Below are positions 52,816-62,969 of a stretch of 64,000 bases of DNA, in pieces. This DNA comes from Paenibacillus sacheonensis (GTDB lineage Bacteria; Bacillota; Bacilli; Paenibacillales; Paenibacillaceae). The notes under the pieces are model-generated. The model saw only the letters and a list, made by a program, of their open reading frames with translations, made no database searches and was not told where the DNA came from. Where the stretch lies: the NCBI RefSeq assembly GCF_009909195.1, contig NZ_JAAAMU010000006.1, positions 124,001 to 188,000 of the forward strand, given 5' to 3'. Each line of letters begins with the position of its first letter. The stretch's first letter is position 1. The translations under genes and the position numbers were made by a program.

Positions 52816-52845
52816 ATTGTAATCGATACTGATAATCATTGTCAA
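52816..52845 (-). promoter_or_regulatory. Promoter of the iron/haem operon with overlapping Fur box 2
   Basis: On the minus strand TTGACA (52840-52845) and TACAAT (52816-52821) are 18 bp apart. Fur box 2, TGATAATCATTGTCA at 52830-52844, matches 14 of 15 positions and covers the -35 region. Confidence 0.8.
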
Positions 52846-52992
52846 TTAGTATTTTTGAACGAACATGAAAGAGTGATAAGCATCGGTTATCCCCCATGAT
52901 TATGGAGCAATCGCGTCCATCGCTGCGGTTAAACGAATCCCCTACTGTAATAGATAGCCCGGGCAAACAGCGTTTGTCTCGGGCTATTCGAC

Positions 52993-53020
52993 TTTCGGCT
53001 TTCGGCTTTCGGCTTTCGGC
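52993..53020. repeat. Heptamer tandem array (TTTCGGC), 4 units
   Basis: Four perfect TTTCGGC units and a degenerate fifth (TTTCCTC). Confidence 0.9.
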
Positions 53021-53300
53021 TTTCCTCTTTAGAGCGAAAGGTTCAAATATGTGCCCACGAATCAAGTTTAAGTACGGTCAACGAGAATATAAGCTTTCAA
53101 AGTCTAAATCCTCGGACGTTACTCGAGGTTTTCTTTTGTATATTCGATTAGTTCAGATGCATCGGCTAATTCAAGTGCCACCATAATCTTATCCAATCCG
53201 GACCTCTACAAGAATCATACAAGATTACTTTGTAATTATAAGAGATTCGTCCAATCGGTCCAACCTACGTCACTGAGAAAATTGTGGTTTTCGACAAAAA

Positions 53301-53322
53301 AAGAGGCCCCTAGAGGCCTCTT
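53301..53322 (-). terminator. groESL terminator
   Basis: AAGAGGCC (53301-53308) pairs with GGCCTCTT (53315-53322); the minus-strand product is followed by a T run (A8 at 53295-53302 on plus). Confidence 0.85.
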
Positions 53323-53355
53323 CTTCGTTGCTATGACTGGTTTGTGGCCAGCAGC

Positions 53356-55011
<1,656 letters not shown>

Positions 55012-55065
55012 TTAATGGATTTAAGTAAAAAAGCTGACCATGTATGTGGAGATAAGCGCTGCGGC

Positions 55066-55347
55066 TTAGCCCAAAATCGCGTGGATGTCGCTTTCTTTCA
55101 TAATCAAAAGCTCTTTGCCTTCGTACTTCACTTCGGTTCCGGCATATTTGGAGAACAAAACGCGGTCGCCTTCCTTGACTTCAAGCGCAATGCGCGCGCC
55201 GTCTTTAAGGGCACCGCTGCCTACAGCGATTACTTTGCCTTCTTGCGGTTTTTCTTTCGCCGTGTCAGGCAGCAAAATGCCGCTTGCAGTCGTTTCTTCT
55301 TTCGCGATTGGTTCAATCAATACGCGTTCACCCAAAGGTCTGATCAT
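55066..55347 (-). CDS. groES: Co-chaperonin GroES (Hsp10)
   Basis: The 93-residue protein reads [44 protein letters not shown] and contains the mobile loop [14 protein letters not shown]; the terminal [19 protein letters not shown] is typical. GGAGG before ATG 55347 fixes the start; the frame to 55389 runs through the CIRCE region and is rejected. Confidence 0.98.
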   Translation of the reverse strand: MIRPLGERVLIEPIAKEETTASGILLPDTAKEKPQEGKVIAVGSGALKDGARIALEVKEGDRVLFSKYAGTEVKYEGKELLIMKESDIHAILG

Positions 55348-55382
55348 GAAAATAGCCTCCTTTAAATAGTTGTGCAACTTTG

Positions 55383-55409
55383 TTAGCACTCACACTCGTT
55401 AAGTGCTAA
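55383..55409. promoter_or_regulatory. CIRCE element (HrcA operator)
   Basis: TTAGCACTC (55383-55391), nine bases, then AAGTGCTAA (55401-55409); only one arm position deviates from the consensus GAGTGCTAA. Confidence 0.95.
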
Positions 55410-55421
55410 TAACCATTTCTA

Positions 55422-55450
55422 ATAATACCGATTTCCAGGATGGATTTCAA
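55422..55450 (-). promoter_or_regulatory. Sigma-A promoter of groESL
   Basis: On the minus strand TTGAAA (55445-55450) and TATTAT (55422-55427) are separated by 17 bp, just upstream of CIRCE. Confidence 0.8.
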
Positions 55451-55525
55451 GTCTTTCGCCGCCTTTTTCATAGGAAATTTACATGCCGCTCCGCTTGTCC
55501 GCCTCTGGGTTCCATGACAGCAAAA

Positions 55526-55547
55526 AAGCCGGCGTCGCCGCCGGCTT
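55526..55547 (-). terminator. tatC terminator
   Basis: AAGCCGGC pairs with GCCGGCTT directly after the tatC stop; T's follow on the minus strand. Confidence 0.75.
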
Positions 55548-55548
55548 C

Positions 55549-56340
55549 TTAGTTTCCGTATTCTTCTTCCCAAGCCTCGTCTGCTTGAAGCTGCTTCTTA
55601 TACACCATGCTCGACAGCAGGACGCTGATTTCATAGAGCAGTATTAGCGGCGCGGCCACCAAGGAATCCGAGATGAAATCCGGCGGCGTTACGACAACTC
55701 CGATAATGATGAGCACGAAGTACGCCAGCTTCCGCATTTTCCGCAGCCGCTTCGGATTCAGGATCCGCAGCTTCGTCAGAAACATGATGACGATCGGCAG
55801 CTCGAACAGCAGGGAGATCGGGATGAGGATGTTGAACAGGAACGTAAAATATTGAATGACGCCGTACGTCTCGACGAGGTTCAAATGCTTTGCGACGTCC
55901 GTCGTAAAGTTGAACGCCATCGGGAACACGACGTAATACGAGAAGGCGAGTCCGATCAGGAACATAATGAGCACGAAGGGCACGAATTTGAGCGCCGCCC
56001 GCTGTTCCTTCCGCCCGAGAGCCGGCTTCACGAACGCCCACAGCTGGTAAGCGCCGGCGGGCAGCGCGAAGATCAGCGCGATGACGAGCGCGAACTTCAT
56101 ATATAAGCCGATCCCGTCCCAGAGGGAGAAGGCATTCAGTTTCATGCCTTTCACCGGCTCTTGGTTCACCATATAGTTGTACACCGGATCCGCAAGAAGG
56201 AGCCCAAGGATCATGCCCGCGACCAAGAAGACGAGGATGAAAATGATTCTGCGCCGCAGCTCGCCGATGTGATCGAAGATCGACATCATGCTGTCGCCGC
56301 GCTGGGTTTCTTTCGAATCGGCCGAATCCACGTTAGACAC
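55549..56340 (-). CDS. tatC: Twin-arginine translocase subunit TatC
   Basis: The 263-residue protein has six helices and the TatC blocks MSIFDHIGELRRRIIFILVFLVAGM, LWAFVKPALGRKEQRAALKFVP, YVVFPMAFNF and the conserved VVTPPDFISDSLVAAPLILLYEIS. It recognises twin-arginine signal peptides and, with TatA, exports folded proteins. It starts at GTG 56340, about 10 nt after GAGGTGG. It is followed by a hairpin. The order tatC-tatA next to moaC and groE resembles the B. subtilis tatAy-tatCy region. Confidence 0.97.
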   Translation of the reverse strand: MSNVDSADSKETQRGDSMMSIFDHIGELRRRIIFILVFLVAGMILGLLLADPVYNYMVNQEPVKGMKLNAFSLWDGIGLYMKFALVIALIFALPAGAYQLWAFVKPALGRKEQRAALKFVPFVLIMFLIGLAFSYYVVFPMAFNFTTDVAKHLNLVETYGVIQYFTFLFNILIPISLLFELPIVIMFLTKLRILNPKRLRKMRKLAYFVLIIIGVVVTPPDFISDSLVAAPLILLYEISVLLSSMVYKKQLQADEAWEEEYGN

Positions 56341-56485
56341 TGGTTGTTGCCACCTCTATTCGACACAGAATAAATCGGCCGCAGCCTGCCTTGCGGCAGC
56401 GCAGCGCGTATCTCTTCTCAGCGGCGAACGCGAGGACGCCTCCGCAGGAGAACAGCTCCCAATCAAGAAAAAAAGCGGGCCCCAC

Positions 56486-56716
56486 TTACTCTGGGAGCCG
56501 CTTGTCTTCGCCGCGATCTTCCGAACGGCTCACTTCGACCCGTTTGGATTCTTTGCGATCCTGATGATCGTCATCCATAATATCTCTTGCGCCTGCCTTG
56601 AACTCCTTCAGCGTGCGGCCGAATGCCCGGCCGAGCTCCGGAAGCTTATTCGGTCCGAACAGCAGCAGAGCCACCAATGCGATCAACAGAAAACCCGTTA
56701 CGCCTATTCCACCCAT
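56486..56716 (-). CDS. tatA: Twin-arginine translocase subunit TatA
   Basis: The 76-residue protein has one N-terminal membrane helix (GVTGFLLIALVALLLF), the hinge FGPNKLPELGRAFGRTLKEFKAG and a charged amphipathic tail, the TatA/B/E plan. It has AAGGAGG before the ATG and precedes tatC by 145 bp on the same strand, so the two form a minimal TatAC system. Confidence 0.95.
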   Translation of the reverse strand: MGGIGVTGFLLIALVALLLFGPNKLPELGRAFGRTLKEFKAGARDIMDDDHQDRKESKRVEVSRSEDRGEDKRLPE

Positions 56717-56779
56717 GGTACATACCTCCTTCTTGTTGTGCTTGCCATAGAATAAATCCGCTTCGAAAGCAGAGGTTCA

Positions 56780-57847
56780 TCAAGATCGTTGCCTGCCGAT
56801 TCCCGTATCCCAGGTGGCCGCCGTATGCAAGCCGCCATAACCCATGGTCACGATGTCTTCCCTTGTAATCGTCTCGCCGGCGAGAATTCTCGGCAGCAGG
56901 ACATTAAACGACGTGTAAGGATCGTGCATCACGCATCCGGGAAGTCCCATAATCGGCGTTTCTTCTAAATAACCCATCAGCAGCATCGAGCCCGGAAGCA
57001 TCGGCGTCCCATAGCTGACGATTTCCGCTCCGGCATCCTTAATGGCTGCGGGCGTGCGATCGTCGGGGTCGACGGACATTCCGCCAGTTACCACTATCAT
57101 ATCATAGGACTGCTGCTTCAAATAGTGTATTTCCTTGACAATTGTTTGTCGGTCGTCCGGAGCGAACCGCTGCTCGGCGACCTCCGAACCGAGCGATTCC
57201 ACGATCCGACTTACGGCAGGACCGAATTTATCCTCGATGCGCCCGGAGAACACCTCGCCGCCTGTCGTCAGCAAACCGATTCGGAATTTCCGCAAGGGCT
57301 TAAGGCCGATCGGTCCCCGCCCTTCGTGACGGGAGCGGTAATCGCGTACAAGCTGCTCGACGGCCGCGACCTTCTTCTCCGGCACGAACAATGGGATGAC
57401 GCGAGTCGCCGCAAGCTGTCCGCCAGGCAGGACAACGGCATCCGTCCGCAGCGTCGCGAGGGCGATCTCGCCGAGCTCATTAATCGCATGAACGATGGAA
57501 GGCTCGATGACGGCCAGCGCGGGAACGTCGAGCGCGGATTTGATCGCGACCTTGCCTTCATGCGGCTCCGTCAGCAGCAGACCATCGCCTTGCAGCGCGG
57601 CAGCCATCCTCCCCGCCGCATCGTCTTCATGGAGCTCGCCGTCGCCCAACTCCAGAATATAGATATGCTCCTTGCCGATATCAAGCAGCTTCGGAATATC
57701 GGCTTCCGCGACGACATGCCCTTTCTTGAATAGCCGCCCTTTGAACTGTCCGGGGATGATCTGGGTCAAATCATGCGCCAGCACGAGGCCGATCGCTTCC
57801 CTGACCGGTACTTCCTTCAGCACCGTGCCGTGCTTCCCGCCGCTCAT
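56780..57847 (-). CDS. Molybdopterin-binding protein (MoeA-like)
   Basis: The 355-residue protein has a central MoCF_biosynth/MogA-like domain (RIGLLTTGGEVFSGRIEDKFGPAVSRIVESLGSEVAEQRFAPDDRQTIVKEIHYLKQQSYDMIVVTGGMSVDPDDRTPAAI, about residues 190-275) and an N-terminal domain opening VLKEVPVREAIGLVLAHDLTQIIPGQFKGRLFKKGHVV, like MoeA domain I. The length is shorter than typical MoeA (about 400), so the metal-inserting role is uncertain. It overlaps the mogA-like gene by ATGA in a molybdenum-cofactor cluster. Confidence 0.8.
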   Translation of the reverse strand: MSGGKHGTVLKEVPVREAIGLVLAHDLTQIIPGQFKGRLFKKGHVVAEADIPKLLDIGKEHIYILELGDGELHEDDAAGRMAAALQGDGLLLTEPHEGKVAIKSALDVPALAVIEPSIVHAINELGEIALATLRTDAVVLPGGQLAATRVIPLFVPEKKVAAVEQLVRDYRSRHEGRGPIGLKPLRKFRIGLLTTGGEVFSGRIEDKFGPAVSRIVESLGSEVAEQRFAPDDRQTIVKEIHYLKQQSYDMIVVTGGMSVDPDDRTPAAIKDAGAEIVSYGTPMLPGSMLLMGYLEETPIMGLPGCVMHDPYTSFNVLLPRILAGETITREDIVTMGYGGLHTAATWDTGIGRQRS

Positions 57848-58338
57848 TCGGCGTGGTCTCCCGTTCGTCCGGACAAAATGCCCAGCGCATGCGGCAGTTG
57901 ATCCATGATCGCCATCAAATTCTCGTGCACGCCCTTCGGGCTGCCCGGCAGGTTAATGATAAGGGAACGACCGCGAATGCCGCATACGCCGCGGGAAAGC
58001 ATGGCCCGGCGCGTCCGCTGCATGGCGCCGAGGCGCATCGCTTCGGCAAGTCCGGGAACTTCGCGGTCGATCACCTTGAGCGTCGCCTCCGGCGTCAAGT
58101 CACGGGGAGCAAGGCCGGTTCCGCCCGTCGTAATGACGAGATCGGCTTGGAAATAGTCCGTCATTTCGATTAAAGCCGCCATAATCTCATCCTGCTCGTC
58201 GGGTACGATCCGATAATCGACGATTTCGCCTTGAAGTTCTTCCTCCACGAGCTCGCGGATGACCTGCGCGCTCGTATCCTCGCGTTCGCCGCGCGAACCT
58301 TTGTCGCTGGCCGTAAGCAGCGCTACTTTCCACTGCAT
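57844..58338 (-). CDS. MogA/MoaB-family molybdopterin adenylyltransferase
   Basis: The 164-residue protein is a stand-alone MoCF_biosynth domain: VALLTASDKGSRGEREDTSAQVIRELV, DLVITTGGTGLAPRDLTPEAT and LIINLPGSPKGVHENLMAIMDQLPHAL. It adenylates molybdopterin before molybdenum insertion (MogA) or belongs to the MoaB subgroup; the two are not separable by eye. GGGGGAG precedes the ATG. It is coupled to the MoeA-like gene. Confidence 0.9.
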   Translation of the reverse strand: MQWKVALLTASDKGSRGEREDTSAQVIRELVEEELQGEIVDYRIVPDEQDEIMAALIEMTDYFQADLVITTGGTGLAPRDLTPEATLKVIDREVPGLAEAMRLGAMQRTRRAMLSRGVCGIRGRSLIINLPGSPKGVHENLMAIMDQLPHALGILSGRTGDHAE

Positions 58339-58396
58339 TCGCTTCTCCCCCGATCCGATTCGTTATGATGTCGAAATGCCGATTACGGCATGAACG

Positions 58397-58873
58397 TTAA
58401 ACGCCGTTAATGGAATAATCGCCGTTCTTGCCTCCGCTCTTGGAGGTCAGGTAGGTCGGACCGATCACCATATCCTTCTGAAGCGCCTTGCACATATCGT
58501 ACACGGTAAGAGCCGCGGCGGAAACCGCCGTCAGGGCTTCCATTTCCACGCCCGTTTTACCGGTCGTCTTCACCGTTCCTTCTATATAAAGCTCGTTGGT
58601 TCCGTTATCGGCGAATACCAGGTTTACGCCGGTCAGCGGAAGCGGATGGCACATCGGAATCCAGCTCGAGGTATTCTTCGCCGCCATGATGCCGGCGACC
58701 TGGGCCACGGCGAGCACATCGCCTTTGCCGATCGTTCCTTCCTTGATGCGCCGGAGCGTCTCCTCCGCCATCGTGACGCTTGTCCGGGCGACGGCAACGC
58801 GCGCCGTTATTTCCTTGTCCGACACGTCCACCATGCGCGCGCGGCCCTGATCGTTAAAATGGGTCAGATCCAT
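58397..58873 (-). CDS. moaC: Cyclic pyranopterin monophosphate synthase MoaC
   Basis: The 158-residue protein has [28 protein letters not shown], the catalytic-region [16 protein letters not shown] and [32 protein letters not shown], diagnostic of MoaC, which forms cyclic pyranopterin monophosphate from the MoaA product. GAGGGGAAACCA precedes ATG 58873. It overlaps the end of the 5-FCL gene by 20 bp. MoaA is not in the window. Confidence 0.98.
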   Translation of the reverse strand: MDLTHFNDQGRARMVDVSDKEITARVAVARTSVTMAEETLRRIKEGTIGKGDVLAVAQVAGIMAAKNTSSWIPMCHPLPLTGVNLVFADNGTNELYIEGTVKTTGKTGVEMEALTAVSAAALTVYDMCKALQKDMVIGPTYLTSKSGGKNGDYSINGV

Positions 58874-59498
58874 TGGTTTCCCCTCCCCGATATCCAAGCT
58901 CGGTTATCACTCCGTCGACGTAGACATCGTGTTCGTCCATCGGAACCCGTTCCTCCAGCTGCGCCTCGAAGCCGAGGCCGACCCAGCTGGGCATCGGGGA
59001 TCCGGTCAACCCTGCGGCAGCGGACAGCCGCTCATGAAACCGATCGTAGTACCCGCCGCCGTAACCGAGCCTGCCGCCCTTAAGATCGAAGGACAGTCCC
59101 GGAACGAAGACGACATCCGGTACGAACGACGCTTTGAAGCGCGCCGCCACGGCCGGATCCGGTTCACGAATGCCATAAGCGCCGGGAGCGAGCTCGTCCC
59201 ATGCGCGAACGGCGTAGAGCTCCATCGAGCGGTCTGCTCTGATGCAGCGGGGGACGATGACCGTCATTCCCATCCGCCAACACCATTCGATGAGCAGCGT
59301 CGTATCGAGCTCGGACCGGAAGGACACGTAGATCATGACGTTTTGAACCGGCACCCCCAGCTCCATTCGGCGGCGCAGCCAATCCAAGGCATGCTGGCAT
59401 ACCGTATCCGACCCTTCCATGCGGCTGCTCTCCGGCAGCCCGTCCCGCTTCAGCATCGCCGACCGGCGGGCTGCCTGCTTTTCCTCCGATCGATTCAT
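58854..59498 (-). CDS. 5-formyltetrahydrofolate cyclo-ligase
   Basis: The 214-residue protein matches 5-FCL (MTHFS/YqgN-like): [22 protein letters not shown] (ATP-site lysine and arginine), [38 protein letters not shown] and [28 protein letters not shown]. It converts 5-formyl-THF to 5,10-methenyl-THF with ATP. GGGGAATCGA precedes the ATG. It is first in the operon leading into moaC. Confidence 0.95.
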   Translation of the reverse strand: MNRSEEKQAARRSAMLKRDGLPESSRMEGSDTVCQHALDWLRRRMELGVPVQNVMIYVSFRSELDTTLLIEWCWRMGMTVIVPRCIRADRSMELYAVRAWDELAPGAYGIREPDPAVAARFKASFVPDVVFVPGLSFDLKGGRLGYGGGYYDRFHERLSAAAGLTGSPMPSWVGLGFEAQLEERVPMDEHDVYVDGVITELGYRGGETNGSDPF

Positions 59499-59703
59499 TC
59501 GATTCCCCGCCTTGTTCCAAGGTTCTTCGTCCTGCTTTTTCCTGCCCCTAATAGTTGTTATTTAGTTTACCACTGTTGCCCATATTTCGCCAACAGGACC
59601 GACGAAGCATAGCGGCCTCCGGGACGAACATGGTCGCGCGCCGACTTGTTTTCATGTAAACTGGTACAAAGGCATTTTCTTAAAGTTGGAGGTAACAAGA
59701 ATC

Positions 59704-61644
59704 ATGCTTCTTCAAGTTTCCGATGTATCCAAAAGCTACGGCGTCAGCAGCGTGCTCTCATCCGTCACCTTCCAGGTACTGCCCCGCGAGCGGGTCGGCC
59801 TGGTCGGGGTGAACGGCGCCGGCAAATCGACGCTGCTCCGGATTATCGCAGGCGAGATTTCGGCGGACTCCGGTACGGTGTATAAATCGAAAGAAACGAC
59901 GATCGGCTACCTGGCCCAATCCAGCGGGCTGCAGTCGGACAAAACCATCGATGCGGAGATGCGGGCCGTATTCGCCCATTTGACCGATGCCGAGCGGGAG
60001 CTCCGTTCACTGGAGCAGCAAATCGCCGATCCGGCGCTGCACGGCGACGAGAAGCAGTACGCAGCCGTACTGGAGCGTTACGCCAGGCTGTCGGACTGGT
60101 TCAGGGCGAAAGGCGGCTTCGAGATGGAGAATCGGATCCGCAGCGTGGTGCACGGGATGGGCTTCGGCCACTTTCCTCCGGATACGGTCATCTCCACCTT
60201 GAGCGGCGGCCAGAAGACGCGCCTGGCGCTGGCCAGAATCCTGCTTCAAGCGCCGGACCTGCTCATGCTCGACGAACCGACGAACTATCTCGACATCGAG
60301 ACGCTGACCTGGCTGGAGGATTATCTCCGCGGCTACGAGGGCGGCATTCTTGTCGTTTCCCATGACCGCTACTTCCTGGATGCCGTCGTGGGTACGATCG
60401 TGGAGATCGAACGCCATAACGCCAAGCGTTATACGGGCAACTACAGCCGCTTCATCGAGATCAAAGCCGCCGAATTCGAGGCGCAAATGAAGCAGTACGA
60501 CAAGCAGCAGGATGAAATCGCGAAGCTGGAGGATTTCGTGCAGCGGAACATCGTTCGCGCTTCCACGACCAAACGCGCGCAGAGCAGACGCAAGGCGCTC
60601 GAGAAAATGGACCGTCTCGACAAGCCGATGGGCGATTTGAAGAAGGCGCATTTCTCCTTCGAGATCGAGCGTCAAAGCGGCAATGACGTGCTTGACGTGC
60701 GAGAGCTGTCGATCACGTTCGCCGAGAAATCGACGCCGCTGTTCCGCGATGTGACCTTCCGCCTCGAACGGGGAGAGAACGTGGCGCTCGTCGGTCCGAA
60801 CGGGATCGGCAAATCGACGTTGCTCAAGTCGCTTGTAGGGCAGCAACCTTACGAGCAAGGCACGATCCGCTGGGGGACCAATGTCAAAATCGGCTATTAC
60901 GACCAGGAGCATACGGGCTTGAACAAGGCCAACACGGTTCTCGAGGAGCTGTGGAGCGCTTATCCGCACCTCGAAGAAGCTCGCATTCGCACCGTGCTCG
61001 GCAATTTCCTGTTCAGCGGAGAAGACGTGAAGAAGCGCGTCAGTACGCTGAGCGGCGGCGAACGCGCGCGCGTCTCGCTGTCGAAGCTGATGCTGGCGCA
61101 AGCCAATATGCTCATTTTGGACGAGCCGACCAACCATTTGGACCTGTACAGCAAGGAAGTGCTGGAGGCCGCGTTGATGGATTATGACGGTACGCTGCTC
61201 TTCATCTCCCACGACCGGTATTTCTTAAACAAGATGGCGGAGCGCATTGTCGAACTGCATCCGGAGGGCACGGAGCATTTCCTGGGAAATTATGACGAAA
61301 TGATCCAGAAAAAGCGAGAAATCGAAGAGCTTCTGCTGGAAACGCTGTCAGCCGCGCAAGGAAAACAGAGCAAATCCGCGCCGGTTGCTGAAGCAGCGCC
61401 GGTTACGGCCTATGAGGCCGACAAACAAGCGAAGCGTGACGAACGAAACAGACAGCGCAAGCAAGAACAGCTGGAAAACGACATCGCGCGCCTGGAAGGG
61501 GAAATTTCTTCGCTGGAGCAGCGGCTGACCGATCCCGAAGTCTACAACGATTACGTGCTGGTCGGTACCATTCAAAGCGATATCGATACGCGGAAAGCGG
61601 AGCTGCAAGCCGTTTACGACGCTTGGGAGGAACTGCTCGCTTGA
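59704..61644 (+). CDS. ydiF: ABC-F family ATPase (YdiF-like)
   Basis: The 646-residue cytosolic protein has two ABC domains: Walker A GVNGAGKST (about residues 35-43) and GPNGIGKST (about 364-372), signatures LSGGQKTRLALARILLQAPDLLMLDEPTNYLDIETL and LSGGERARVSLSKLMLAQANMLILDEPTNHLDLYS, a linker (FVQRNIVRASTTKRAQSRRKALEKM, the P-site tRNA interaction motif region) and a C-terminal coiled coil (KRDERNRQRKQEQLENDIARLEGEISSLEQRL). ABC-F proteins act on the ribosome. GGAGGT 10 nt before ATG 59704 fixes the start. Neighbouring moaC/tat/groE genes match the B. subtilis ydiF locus. Confidence 0.93.
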   Translation: MLLQVSDVSKSYGVSSVLSSVTFQVLPRERVGLVGVNGAGKSTLLRIIAGEISADSGTVYKSKETTIGYLAQSSGLQSDKTIDAEMRAVFAHLTDAERELRSLEQQIADPALHGDEKQYAAVLERYARLSDWFRAKGGFEMENRIRSVVHGMGFGHFPPDTVISTLSGGQKTRLALARILLQAPDLLMLDEPTNYLDIETLTWLEDYLRGYEGGILVVSHDRYFLDAVVGTIVEIERHNAKRYTGNYSRFIEIKAAEFEAQMKQYDKQQDEIAKLEDFVQRNIVRASTTKRAQSRRKALEKMDRLDKPMGDLKKAHFSFEIERQSGNDVLDVRELSITFAEKSTPLFRDVTFRLERGENVALVGPNGIGKSTLLKSLVGQQPYEQGTIRWGTNVKIGYYDQEHTGLNKANTVLEELWSAYPHLEEARIRTVLGNFLFSGEDVKKRVSTLSGGERARVSLSKLMLAQANMLILDEPTNHLDLYSKEVLEAALMDYDGTLLFISHDRYFLNKMAERIVELHPEGTEHFLGNYDEMIQKKREIEELLLETLSAAQGKQSKSAPVAEAAPVTAYEADKQAKRDERNRQRKQEQLENDIARLEGEISSLEQRLTDPEVYNDYVLVGTIQSDIDTRKAELQAVYDAWEELLA

Positions 61645-61736
61645 GCGGGCTCCGGCTGGCTTCACTCTTCCGATTTCATATCCGACAGGATTTGCACAAT
61701 ACTTCGGTTCATTAACATACCTCGTTAACCAACTCG

Positions 61737-61770
61737 AATCCGGACTGCGCCTGCGCGGACCGGATTTTTT
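61737..61770 (+). terminator. Probable ydiF terminator
   Basis: AATCCGG-ACT-GCGC pairs with GCGC-GGA-CCGGATT, followed by TTTT. Confidence 0.7.
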
Positions 61771-61814
61771 GGCGAGCAGGACATCGCATGTTTAGCATAG
61801 TAGGACTTAGTGGT

Positions 61815-61931
61815 TTAGACGACGCGCCACTCCAACCGTTTATCTCCCGAATCATTAAGGACTTTAACATCCTTTCGACATCCTCCCTTGCAATTCGCGC
61901 AGCTGCCATCATCGTTCAACGTCATTGTCAT
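61815..61931 (-). CDS. Possible 38-residue Cys-motif protein
   Basis: ATG 61931 opens a frame ending TAA at 61815. It reads MTMTLNDDGSCANCKGGCRK and onward, a C-x2-C-x3-C motif near the N-terminus and an acidic/basic C-terminus ending RLEWRVV. The motif could bind zinc or a redox centre. Evidence is the motif, sensible composition and location. A Shine-Dalgarno is weak (GAAGCG). It may equally be chance; no neighbour helps. Confidence 0.3.
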   Translation of the reverse strand: MTMTLNDDGSCANCKGGCRKDVKVLNDSGDKRLEWRVV

Positions 61932-62136
61932 CGCTTCAAGCCTTGCCATGAGCTTGCCATAGGCTTGTCTTGAGCTTCTTCAGCTTCTTTTTGTCCTGCC
62001 TCGCATCTAGCCAGCCTTCATCCACATCCGCCGCGGATCATACAAGTAGGTTATCCCAAGCCAACTAAAAACTATCTCAAAGGAGTCCTTCGGAGACTAA
62101 TCTTTCCTAGAGATGCCTTTCCATGATCTATCCCCG

Positions 62137-62407
62137 TTTTCCACAGGTTTATCCACAGCAGTGGAAGAATTGTGCGGCAATTCTGGCACCTATTCAAGCA
62201 AAAAAGACGAATAAATTTACCGTTTCTTTAATATTCCCTTTCACGTCCATTGAAAGCTGCCAAGTTTATTCCCATTATCCACATTATCCACAGGTTGGCT
62301 GTGAAAAACTTATCCGACTTTTATGCACATCGCATCTGCGCATGTTTGGCGGGTTTTTTACGGTTATACACAACTTAAATATGCGCTGTGGATATCGTTG
62401 TGGACAA
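62137..62407. promoter_or_regulatory. Cluster of DnaA boxes
   Basis: Perfect TTATCCACA at 62149-62157, 62275-62283 and 62284-62292 (the last two adjacent). TTATACACA at 62364-62372 also fits the consensus TTATNCACA. Near matches are TTTTCCACA at 62137-62145, TGTGGATAT (reverse) at 62387-62395 and TGTGGACAA (reverse) at 62399-62407. Confidence 0.8.
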
Positions 62408-62560
62408 AGAGAAATGGGGATGTAACGCCCATTTGCAGGCTGTTGAGAAGCCTCGATTACTCAGGCCGGAAGCGAACGGGGGACAATTCTCATCCGACTG
62501 CCGAAATAAGATGGCAGATGAGGTGCACCAACTACTGCTTGGCTCGGAACAGGAGCTTTC

Positions 62561-62764
62561 CAGGCCCGACCGGCCTCATTTAGCATCAACTGCTGCTCCT
62601 GGGCAGCTTTTCAGGCCCGACCGGCCTCTTTTGTCATCAAAAGCTGCTCCTGGGCAGCTTTTCAGGCCCAACCGGCCTCATCTAGCATCAAATGCTGATC
62701 CTGGGCAGCTTTTCAGGCCTAACCAGCCTCATTTAGCATCAGATGCTGCTCCACTGCAGCTTTT
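62561..62764. repeat. 51-bp tandem repeat, 4 copies
   Basis: Units start at 62561, 62612, 62663 and 62714. Each holds AGGCCCGACCGGCCT (a hairpin) and GCTGCTCCTGGGCAGC (a second hairpin). The period equals 17 codons, and one plus-strand frame reads through it. Confidence 0.9.
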
Positions 62765-62926
62765 GGGCAATCCACCTCGGAATTCCAACTGGGTGCTGGA
62801 AGACTAACGGGTTCACCGGCGAACGGTGCGCGCCTGCCTCATGCTTCGCACACCATGTTCCATATAGTAACGCAACCACTCGGCTTCGGATGGCGACCAC
62901 TTGCATGCCCGCGTCAAATGAACAAA

Positions 62927-62969
62927 AAGAACCCTGAAGCCGCTTAACCAAGCGCCATTCAGGGTTCTT
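62927..62969 (-). terminator. Terminator of the HIT-family gene
   Basis: AAGAACCCTGAA (62927-62938) pairs with TTCAGGGTTCTT (62958-62969); T's follow on the minus strand. It is about 150 bp beyond the HIT stop. Confidence 0.7.

Larger units (their letters stand above)
52846..53355. other. Gene-free region between groEL and the iron operon
   Basis: It holds a heptamer array (52993-53020), a plus-strand hairpin with T run (CCTCG at 53110-53114, CGAGG at 53124-53128, then TTTTCTTTT) with no plus-strand gene to serve, and the groEL terminator. A 21-codon minus-strand frame ending 53119 (MVALELADASELIEYTKENL) may be a gene remnant. Confidence 0.5.

Noticed and set aside
62137-62407. Chromosome origin oriC
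   Set aside because: No dnaA, dnaN, recF or gyr genes are near; a titration or regulatory cluster is more likely.
62561-62764. CRISPR-like regular repeats
   Set aside because: The 51-bp units are contiguous without unique spacers, and no cas gene is near.
62388-62807. 139-residue frame through the 51-bp repeat
   Set aside because: Openness is forced by the 17-codon repeat period; the flanking residues look random and no strong ribosome binding site is present. Kept only as a repeat observation.
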